Positions 7,610 to 13,029 of a stretch of DNA of 13,029 nt are shown piece after piece (position 1 is the stretch's first letter; each line of letters opens with the position of its first letter). The notes below the pieces were generated by a model that was given only the letters and a program-made list of their open reading frames with translations, was not told the origin of the DNA and searched no databases. Source of the DNA: Deltaproteobacteria bacterium (lineage in GTDB: Bacteria; Desulfobacterota; UBA8473); contig JAUXFK010000054.1 in the NCBI GenBank assembly GCA_030623035.1, positions 1 through 13,029 on the forward strand, read 5' to 3'. The translations under genes and the position numbers were made by a program.

Positions 7610-7667
7610 TTTAACTTTTGCTTTCACCTTATATTCCGTTATTGAATGATTAATAATAAAAGCTATT

Positions 7668-7696
7668 ATTTAACTCCTATTTTATGTTTTTGTCAA
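7668..7696 (-). promoter_or_regulatory. Candidate sigma70-type promoter for the oxidoreductase operon
   Basis: On the minus strand, a perfect TTGACA (7696-7691) is separated by 17 nt from TTAAAT (7673-7668), a 4/6 match to TATAAT. Transcription would start near 7660 and give a leader of about 50 nt before the ferredoxin gene. Pattern match only. Confidence 0.45.
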
Positions 7697-7795
7697 ACAT
7701 TTTTTCAATGGTTTGGAAAAGGGAGTTCGGCAACAACCCGTTTAGATATGACTAATTATTTGTTGATTTGGTAGCCTTTAAATGATACATTTATA

Positions 7796-7825
7796 TCGAC
7801 TTGTTCATGTTTGAAAATGTATAAT
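7796..7825 (+). promoter_or_regulatory. Candidate sigma70-type promoter for the acyl-CoA synthetase / B12-domain unit
   Basis: A perfect TATAAT (7820-7825) is preceded at 18 nt by TCGACT (7796-7801), a 4/6 match to TTGACA. The resulting leader would be about 100 nt. In an AT-rich region TATAAT can occur by chance, so this is tentative. Confidence 0.35.
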
Positions 7826-7932
7826 CTAAAAATCCTTTGCCTGTCTGCAAAAAAAGGAAATTTTTCGTTTTTTATGGTGGACGGATTCAGAAATATGGGT
7901 TCTATAGCTCGAAAAGAGAAGGAGAGTGAATA

Positions 7933-9399
7933 ATGGTGGAAAATAGACTGGATGTTCTTTTTAACCCGAAATCAATAGCAGTAATTGGAGCCAGTAATAC
8001 ACTAATGAAATGGGGATTTTTAGTATTCCATAACATTATTCGTGGAGGGTATAAGGGGAGGTTGTATCCTATAAATCCCAAGGAAAAAGATGTTTTTGGG
8101 ATAAAGGCATACCCGGATATAAAATCGGTTGGAAAGAGGCTGGATATGGCTGTAGTGATTCTCCCAGCTCCTAAAGTGCCTCAAACATTAAAGGAGTGTG
8201 CTGAAGCAGGGGTAAAGACTGCTATTATTATCGCCGGCGGTTTTGGTGAGACAGGGGAAGAAGGTAAAAATCTGGAAGGAGAGATGTTGCAAATTGCAAA
8301 AAACAGCGGGATGAGGCTTGTTGGCCCAAATACTATGGGCATGTATAGCTCAACCGCAAATCTTTCCCTTTTAATGCCCCCTATACCTCTGAGACCTGGA
8401 AATATAGCATTTCTCTCTGAGAGTGGTAACCTTGGCACAACCATGATGCAGTCGGCCATAGTGAATGGCCTGGGGTTTAGTAGATATGTGAGTGTTGGTA
8501 ACCAGGCAGATTTAAAGATTTATGAGTTTATGGAGTATTTTATTGAAGATAAGACGACGGACGCTGTATTAATATATGGAGAGGGGTTAGAAGAAGGCCG
8601 GGAATTTTTAAATATTTCAAAAAGGCTCACCCAAAAAAAGCCGGTTGTCGTATATAAGTCTGGTAAGACCGAAGCAGGCAAAAAGGCCGCAGCTTCTCAT
8701 GTGGGAGCCATGGTGGGTTCCGATCGGTTATATGATTCAGCCTTTAGACAGTCTGGTGTAATTCGGGCGGATCATTCTTTTGAAATGGTAGATATTGTAA
8801 GTGTTTTATCCCGCCAACCACTACCCAAAGGAAGAAGGATAGGCATACTCACCTATGGAGGTGGCTGGGGTGTTATTGCATCCGATTTTTGTGGAATGTA
8901 TAATCTTAGGGTACCTCAATTATCGGATGAGATTATTAGAGAAATGGATAAGTTTATGCCGCCTCACTGGAGCAAAGGAAACCCGGTCGATACAGTAGGA
9001 ACATTGGATATCAGTATTTTCAGAAAAGCAGTTGAGACAATTTTGGAATGCGATGAAATTGACGGTCTGTTAGTCCTCGGTATAGGAGGGTATTCATTTT
9101 TTATCCATTATTATAGAAGTTTCAGTCTTTTGACAAACTATCAGCTAAGCCAAATGAAAAATTTACTTTGCGATACCGAAGCTCAGATCGCAAAAGATTT
9201 GATTGGGTTTATAGACAAGTATAATAAACCTATTGTAGTCACATCCATAGCGGATGTCGTAATGTCGGAAGCTGCCAGGATTTTAGAAGACAATGGAATT
9301 GTGAATATCCCTTCCCCTGAAAGGGCGGCTAAGGCTATGGCATCTTTGGTTTACTATGGTGAATATTTAAGAAACGTAAAACGTAAAAAGAAAAAATAA
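7933..9399 (+). CDS. ADP-forming acyl-CoA synthetase alpha-type protein (CoA-binding / succinyl-CoA ligase-like), no ATP-grasp domain
   Basis: It resembles the alpha part of ADP-forming acyl-CoA synthetases, which convert acyl-CoA + ADP + Pi to acid + CoA + ATP. The N-terminal CoA-binding Rossmann domain has LFNPKSIAVIGASN (about residues 9-22) and LYPINPKEKDVFG. The ligase-like domains follow, with LVGPNTMGMYSS, FLSESGNLGTTMMQS and KKAAASHVGAMVGSD, where His256 sits at the place of the phosphorylated catalytic histidine (His257 in the Pyrococcus enzyme, from memory). The glycine loop reads TYGGGWG (307-313), where relatives commonly have TNGGG. Length is 488 aa, matching stand-alone alpha subunits. 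The ATP-grasp (beta) domain is absent here and no beta gene is in the window, so it cannot be a complete synthetase alone. It ends in a basic tail, KRKKKK. AAGGAG lies about 9 nt before the ATG. The B12-domain gene follows after 25 nt. Confidence 0.87.
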   Translation: MVENRLDVLFNPKSIAVIGASNTLMKWGFLVFHNIIRGGYKGRLYPINPKEKDVFGIKAYPDIKSVGKRLDMAVVILPAPKVPQTLKECAEAGVKTAIIIAGGFGETGEEGKNLEGEMLQIAKNSGMRLVGPNTMGMYSSTANLSLLMPPIPLRPGNIAFLSESGNLGTTMMQSAIVNGLGFSRYVSVGNQADLKIYEFMEYFIEDKTTDAVLIYGEGLEEGREFLNISKRLTQKKPVVVYKSGKTEAGKKAAASHVGAMVGSDRLYDSAFRQSGVIRADHSFEMVDIVSVLSRQPLPKGRRIGILTYGGGWGVIASDFCGMYNLRVPQLSDEIIREMDKFMPPHWSKGNPVDTVGTLDISIFRKAVETILECDEIDGLLVLGIGGYSFFIHYYRSFSLLTNYQLSQMKNLLCDTEAQIAKDLIGFIDKYNKPIVVTSIADVVMSEAARILEDNGIVNIPSPERAAKAMASLVYYGEYLRNVKRKKKK

Positions 9400-9424
9400 A
9401 ACTTGCTTGAGGTAAACAGATAAA

Positions 9425-9826
9425 ATGGTTTCAAAAGACAAGAGGATTCGAGTCCTCTTAACCAAGTCACATATTGATGGGCACGATAGAGGCATAAGAT
9501 ACATTGCCAGAAGATTAACAGAGGCAGGGATGGAGATAATCTTTACCAGGTATAGAACACCCGAAGATGTTGTGAACTGTGCAATGGAGGAAGACGTTGA
9601 TGTTATCGGAATTAGTTTCTCCGTAGGTGGTCATACTGTTGTTACCTCAGAGGTTATGGACTTATTGAAGAAAAACGGCATGAGTGACATGTTGGTTATA
9701 GTAGGTGGTATTATTTCAGAGGATGAAGAGCCTGATCTATTAAGGTTGGGTATTGGAAAGACTTTTGGGCCAGGCTCTTATGCCGAAGATGTAATACAAT
9801 ATATTCAAGGTAATATATCTCGTTAA
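9425..9826 (+). CDS. Stand-alone cobalamin-binding protein, acyl-CoA mutase small-subunit-like
   Basis: This is a 133-aa B12-binding domain without a mutase TIM-barrel. The DxHxxG cobalt-ligand motif is DGHDRG at residues 18-23, with His20 as the expected lower axial ligand. RTPEDVVNCAMEEDVDVIGIS (44-64), VIVGG (91-95) and the terminal FGPGS (114-118) match methylmalonyl-CoA mutase C-terminal domains and the small subunits of isobutyryl-CoA and 2-hydroxyisobutyryl-CoA mutases, which have the same length. Two spots deviate: the usual KxGxDGHDRG reads KSHIDGHDRG, and the SxL motif reads SFS (64-66). It follows the synthetase-like gene by 25 nt (GAGGT about 11 nt before the ATG), so the two are probably cotranscribed. 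No large mutase subunit is present in the window. It could serve one encoded elsewhere or act as a B12-dependent accessory protein. Confidence 0.88.
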   Translation: MVSKDKRIRVLLTKSHIDGHDRGIRYIARRLTEAGMEIIFTRYRTPEDVVNCAMEEDVDVIGISFSVGGHTVVTSEVMDLLKKNGMSDMLVIVGGIISEDEEPDLLRLGIGKTFGPGSYAEDVIQYIQGNISR

Positions 9827-10272
9827 AACCTCTTTTTGCTATCCAGTAAGAGGGTTACCGGTCCATCATTGTGGATATTTAGATCCATTTTGGCTTGAAA
9901 TTTCCCTGTAGAGACCCCAATATCGCTCTTTTTCATCCGAGAGATGAAATATTCATAGAGTGCCTCAGCCTTTTCTGGTTCGGCTGCATCAACAAATGAA
10001 GGTCTCCTTCCTTTCCTACAGTTACCCAGGAGGGTGAATTGTGATACAACCATAACCTCACCGTCGACATCTTTTACTGACAGGTTCATCTTCCCCTGAG
10101 TGTCATCGAAAATCCGTAGATTTACGATCTTGGATACCATGTAATCCGCATCACTATTTGTATCTTCCCTTTCAACCCCCAAGAGTACGAGTATCCCCTT
10201 CCCGATTTTGCTAACCAATCCGTCATCCACCGATACACTCGAATCCTTAACCCTCTGGATAACAACCTTCAT
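9823..10272 (-). CDS. dtd: D-aminoacyl-tRNA deacylase
   Basis: This enzyme hydrolyses D-amino acids (and glycine mischarged on tRNA-Ala) from tRNA in the cytoplasm. The protein is 149 aa, the usual length (about 145-150). Diagnostic motifs are SQFTL (from residue 77) and NDGPVT (135-140), the latter holding the Gly-cisPro pair that sets chiral selection. The N-terminus MKVVIQRVKDSSVSVDD is also typical. Its stop codon shares the palindromic TTAA with the stop of the convergent B12-domain gene, a 4-bp overlap. No clear Shine-Dalgarno is seen before the ATG; instead the leader holds the palindrome TTAATC-C-GATTAA (10283-10295). It lies 95 nt downstream of the CoA-transferase gene on the same strand and may be read from that operon. 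This is a housekeeping gene with no evident link to its neighbours. Confidence 0.96.
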   Translation of the reverse strand: MKVVIQRVKDSSVSVDDGLVSKIGKGILVLLGVEREDTNSDADYMVSKIVNLRIFDDTQGKMNLSVKDVDGEVMVVSQFTLLGNCRKGRRPSFVDAAEPEKAEALYEYFISRMKKSDIGVSTGKFQAKMDLNIHNDGPVTLLLDSKKRF

Positions 10273-10367
10273 CTAAAAACCATTAATCCGATTAACCTGA
10301 AAAAACTCCCTGTTCTTTTTCTTTTTCTCGATCTTGCCCACCGATGATTCCAGGCCGGGCTATTACC
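10273..10367. other. Short intergenic spacer with pyrimidine-rich tract and small palindrome
   Basis: A run almost free of purines, from about 10306 to 10330 (CTCCCTGTTCTTTTTCTTTT and following bases), and the 6-bp-arm palindrome TTAATC-C-GATTAA (10283-10295) are the only structure seen. There is no convincing terminator for the CoA-transferase gene, which reads into this spacer. Confidence 0.5.
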
Positions 10368-11585
10368 TCAAAGCTTCATTCTCGTATGTTTTTTAAACTC
10401 CTCAGCGTGCGCCTTAATCTCTTCGTGTACTCTCTTTATCTTTTCGTCAGAATAGCCAAGGACTTCTCTTAAAACCTGATCCGTATGTTGCCCTAAGGTT
10501 GGTGGGGGACTTGGCTCTCCTTCAATGCCGTAGTTGAAATGGATAGGGTTAGCGATCGCCCTTATCGCTCCGCATAACGGGTGGTCCATATGGAGCACTG
10601 TCTCATTATGGACTACCTGAGGATCGGCTACTACCTTGTCCAATGTATTTATCGAAGTAGCCGTAACATCTTCTCCCTGTAGAACTTCCAGCCAGTACTC
10701 ACTGTCCTTTTCACGCAGTGCATCCTCAATGATTTCATCGAGCTCTTTTCTGTTTGCAAATCTTTTCTCTATTGTATCAAACCTCGGATCATCAAGCAGC
10801 CACTCTCTGTTTACCAATTTGGGTGTCTGTGGCCACATCACACCAGTCGTGATGTAGCCATTCTTTGTCTGATATGCCCCTAAAGGTAAGAAAGGATGCT
10901 TTGAACCCTGAGGTCCGGGTGGGATTCCTGAGATGAAGTAGTTTTGAAAATGGTTTGACATTAGAAACATCGTCGAATCCAAAAGATTAATGTCTATCTT
11001 TCGTCCCTCACCGGTAGTCTTTCTGTCATAGAGGGCTATTATTACTCCCATAGCAGCGAAAATCCCTGCCGAGATATCAGCAATAGGGATACCGGGTCTC
11101 ATCGGTGGTCCTCCAGGTTCACCACAGAGGCTCATGGCCCCGGCTAATCCTTGAGCTATATCATCAACAGACATACGGTCTCGATAAGGGCCCGTAGGAC
11201 CATACCCAGTGATGGAACAGCAGATGATTTTGGGGTTTATTTCCTTCAGTGTTTCATAATCCGCACCCAGCTTTTCCATTGCTCCTGCCTTGAAGTTATC
11301 ATAGACCACATCCGAAACCCTCACCAGGTCATACAATGCTTCTTTACCTGACGGGGTACCAAAATCCAGCTCTATGCCCTTCTTGTTTCGGTTCAAAGCC
11401 AGAACATAGTAACCTTCGCTTTCTATCTTCGGCGGAATTATTCTCGTTAGATCCCCTCGTTCAGGGGCTTCAATCTTAATCACATCTGCTCCCATGTCTC
11501 CAAGCATCTGTGTCCCAAAAGGACCGGCATGGGCTTGTGACATGTCTACAACCCTGATCCCAGTAAGAGGCCCTTTTATTGCCAT
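10368..11585 (-). CDS. Class III CoA-transferase (CaiB/BaiF family)
   Basis: It transfers CoA between an acyl-CoA donor and an organic acid. The protein is 405 aa from the ATG at 11585, normal for the family (about 400). That start is chosen because AAGGAGG lies 5 nt upstream and the product opens with the standard PLTGIRVVDMSQAHAGPFGT. An upstream ATG at 11612 would add nine non-family residues. The catalytic aspartate is Asp170 in GIPIADISAG, the counterpart of Asp169 of formyl-CoA transferase. Other family blocks are LGDMGADVIKIE, LNRNKKGIELD, DVVYDNFKAGAMEKLG and SITGYGPTGPYRDR. The MmgE/PrpD gene lies 56 nt upstream on the same strand, so both are likely cotranscribed. Family members act on carnitine, oxalate, succinate, mesaconate, benzylsuccinate and others; the substrate here is not evident. 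Confidence 0.93.
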   Translation of the reverse strand: MAIKGPLTGIRVVDMSQAHAGPFGTQMLGDMGADVIKIEAPERGDLTRIIPPKIESEGYYVLALNRNKKGIELDFGTPSGKEALYDLVRVSDVVYDNFKAGAMEKLGADYETLKEINPKIICCSITGYGPTGPYRDRMSVDDIAQGLAGAMSLCGEPGGPPMRPGIPIADISAGIFAAMGVIIALYDRKTTGEGRKIDINLLDSTMFLMSNHFQNYFISGIPPGPQGSKHPFLPLGAYQTKNGYITTGVMWPQTPKLVNREWLLDDPRFDTIEKRFANRKELDEIIEDALREKDSEYWLEVLQGEDVTATSINTLDKVVADPQVVHNETVLHMDHPLCGAIRAIANPIHFNYGIEGEPSPPPTLGQHTDQVLREVLGYSDEKIKRVHEEIKAHAEEFKKHTRMKL

Positions 11586-11641
11586 ATCATCCTCCTTGAG
11601 TGATTCACTCAATCTCTGGTTTATAGAATTGCTATCCAGAC

Positions 11642-13003
11642 CTACTTGCTCCCTGAAGTGAGAATACCCATCAGTTGAGTAATATCTTCAACTGATTCTA
11701 AATTTGAAAGGGTATCCATGCATGTTTCTGTATCCTGGGAAGAAAGGACAAGGCCGGCACAATCATTGAACTTGGTGCTTATGCCTTCCCAACCCAAAGG
11801 ATTCTGTTTTTCACCTTTTGGAGACATGACCTTATGAGAAGCGACGCTACCGTCTTTAAGTGTAACCACTAACTCCGAGGCGAATATCTGGAATATATCA
11901 TCTTGCATTTCCTTGGGATGAACATAATTTACTTTAGGAATGAGTTCCTGGGCTTCCTTTTGCATTACCCTTTCATCTGTAAAGTCACTCAGACCTACTT
12001 CTCCGTCAATAAGCGCTCTGGATATACAGTATTCGTTACTGAACTTTCCTTCCAACCCTGTTTTGGGGCGGGAATGGATCGTTGCAGTACGAATACCTTC
12101 ACTGGTTCTGAGCTCTATCTTCTCCACGTCTTCAGCCTTAACGCCATGCTTCTCCCTCAGGGTCAAGGCAGCCTCGATACTGGTATGCGTGCCACCGCAG
12201 GAAGGCCATGGTTTTATCACTATTCCTTTGATAATATCATATTTTTCTCCCAGCCCCTCTCCGATCTTTTCCAGTTCAAGATCAGCCCCGCCGGCGAAAG
12301 TCTTGCAAAAGCCTTGCGGGCTCTCCAGAATACTTTTGTCAGCAGTGAATCCCTTCTGTGCTAATAATGCTGCTACGATACCATTCCTGGCTGCATTCCC
12401 TGCGTGGAAAGACTTGGTCATAGTGCCGAAGTTCTGTTTCAGCCCTGATGCCATAGAAGCGGCAATCCCAAGAGCCATTTTGACCTCATCAATATTCAGG
12501 TTAAGTAATTTGGCTGCTATAGCTGCTGCACCAAGAGATCCAATGGTAGATGTCACATGCCACCCTATCAAATAGTGTTGCAAGCAGACCGGCCCTATCT
12601 TGGCTCCTACCTCAAAGCCGATGATGTAAGACAATAAAATCTCTTTGCCAGAGAGGCGATACTTCTCACCCATGGCTAAAGCTGCCGGAAGGAGTGCTAC
12701 TGTAGGATGCCCTAAAACAAAGGCTGAGTAGTCATCATAGTCCAGAACATGGGCCATAGTGCCATTTACCCATGCTGCTTGAGAGGCAGTGCTTTTAAAA
12801 CCATAGCCCAGAATTCCTGCTTCAGGCGTCCCTCCTTCTTCTTTGACATAATCAGTTAAAAATTGAACTCCCGGTTCTTTATTGCCGGCAAGAGTGACTC
12901 CTATGCAATCGAGAATAGCCTCTTTTGCATCCCCTACCGCTTCAGCAGGGAGGTCTTCATATGAAGTTTCTACAATGAAACGAGCGATCTTCTCTGTACT
13001 CAT
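11642..13003 (-). CDS. MmgE/PrpD family protein (2-methylcitrate dehydratase / cis-aconitate decarboxylase-like)
   Basis: This 453-aa protein spans the whole MmgE/PrpD fold, usual length about 450-480. The N-terminal helical domain includes DAKEAILDCIGVTLAG and the active-site segment AHVLDYDDYSAFVLGHPTVA (Asp91, His99). It continues with GWHVTST (His149) and MTKSFHAGNAARNG (Lys197). The 48-residue His-Lys distance equals that recalled for His159 and Lys207 of human cis-aconitate decarboxylase. The lid domain has KPWPSCGGTHTSIEA (from Lys264) and KFSNEYCISRALIDG. The ATG at 13003 has AAGGAGG 8 nt upstream. The family dehydrates, decarboxylates or epimerises small polycarboxylates, and many members are uncharacterised. 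The cotranscribed CoA-transferase suggests an acid that is also handled as its CoA thioester. It starts 26 nt from the window edge, so its promoter and any upstream operon genes are not visible. Confidence 0.92.
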   Translation of the reverse strand: MSTEKIARFIVETSYEDLPAEAVGDAKEAILDCIGVTLAGNKEPGVQFLTDYVKEEGGTPEAGILGYGFKSTASQAAWVNGTMAHVLDYDDYSAFVLGHPTVALLPAALAMGEKYRLSGKEILLSYIIGFEVGAKIGPVCLQHYLIGWHVTSTIGSLGAAAIAAKLLNLNIDEVKMALGIAASMASGLKQNFGTMTKSFHAGNAARNGIVAALLAQKGFTADKSILESPQGFCKTFAGGADLELEKIGEGLGEKYDIIKGIVIKPWPSCGGTHTSIEAALTLREKHGVKAEDVEKIELRTSEGIRTATIHSRPKTGLEGKFSNEYCISRALIDGEVGLSDFTDERVMQKEAQELIPKVNYVHPKEMQDDIFQIFASELVVTLKDGSVASHKVMSPKGEKQNPLGWEGISTKFNDCAGLVLSSQDTETCMDTLSNLESVEDITQLMGILTSGSK

Positions 13004-13029
13004 AGTTATGCCCTCCTTTAATTAAAGTA

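Larger units (their letters stand above)
7610..7932. other. AT-rich divergent intergenic region between the oxidoreductase operon and the acyl-CoA synthetase unit
   Basis: No coding region, RNA gene or long hairpin is seen in this stretch. It must drive transcription in both directions. One sigma70-like promoter can be proposed for each side (listed separately). There is no recognisable cobalamin riboswitch, despite the B12-domain gene downstream. Its AT richness is clearly above that of the flanking genes. Confidence 0.7.

Noticed and set aside
7610..7932. Possible cobalamin riboswitch upstream of the synthetase/B12 unit
   Set aside because: No B12-box-like sequence or multi-stem structure was recognised, and the region is mostly AT-rich single-strand-like sequence.
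10340..10367. Possible terminator hairpin after the CoA-transferase gene
   Set aside because: Only a 4-bp GCCC/GGGC pairing with a loop of about 17 nt could be drawn, and no T-run follows directly on the minus strand.
11940..12575. 211-codon open frame on the plus strand inside the MmgE/PrpD gene
   Set aside because: It is a shadow of the true gene on the opposite strand; the product is a low-complexity serine/leucine/proline-rich translation with no domain pattern.

Overview
The window reads as a fragment of an anaerobic bacterial genome of moderately low GC. The split glycine decarboxylase, a four-subunit ferredoxin-dependent 2-oxoacid oxidoreductase, ADP-forming acyl-CoA synthetase chemistry and a B12 mutase-type domain are a combination typical of Desulfobacterota-like or other amino-acid-oxidising/syntrophic anaerobes. 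That assignment is inference from gene content; no rRNA or other marker is present.

Layout. (1) 1-2527, plus strand: the truncated end of gcvPA, overlapping gcvPB (glycine cleavage P-protein). A perfect 16-bp inverted repeat (2534-2605) follows directly. (2) 2638-3312, plus: an FMN nitroreductase-family protein, convergent with (3) 4737-3317, minus: a small tandem-ACT protein followed by a CysM-type cysteine synthase. (4) 4738-5054: a gene-free stretch holding a fold-back element with arms of about 68 nt. (5) 7609-5055, minus: a tightly overlapping operon of ferredoxin, alpha (VorB-like), beta (TPP) and gamma subunits of a 2-oxoacid:ferredoxin oxidoreductase. (6) 7610-7932: a divergent promoter region. 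(7) 7933-9826, plus: a stand-alone ADP-forming acyl-CoA synthetase alpha-type protein and a stand-alone B12-binding protein resembling the small subunits of acyl-CoA mutases. (8) 10272-9823, minus: D-aminoacyl-tRNA deacylase (dtd), sharing its stop with the B12 gene. (9) 13003-10368, minus: a MmgE/PrpD-family protein and a class III (CaiB/BaiF) CoA-transferase, probably one operon.

How the genes may fit together. Glycine cleavage and the oxidoreductase point to amino-acid and branched-chain oxoacid breakdown. The oxidoreductase would turn oxoacids (plausibly 2-oxoisovalerate) into acyl-CoA plus reduced ferredoxin. The divergent unit could handle the acyl-CoA products: carbon-skeleton rearrangement by a B12 mutase and energy conservation by an ADP-forming acyl-CoA synthetase. 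However, the mutase large subunit and the ATP-grasp subunit are both absent from the window. The CoA-transferase/PrpD pair looks like a separate activation and dehydration/decarboxylation module for an organic acid of unknown identity.

No tRNA, rRNA, CRISPR array, transposase gene or recognisable riboswitch was seen. The least explained parts are the fold-back element, the repeated 13-mer GTAAC(T/A)GTTTAGC found directly after two operon ends, and the orphan synthetase/B12-domain pair.
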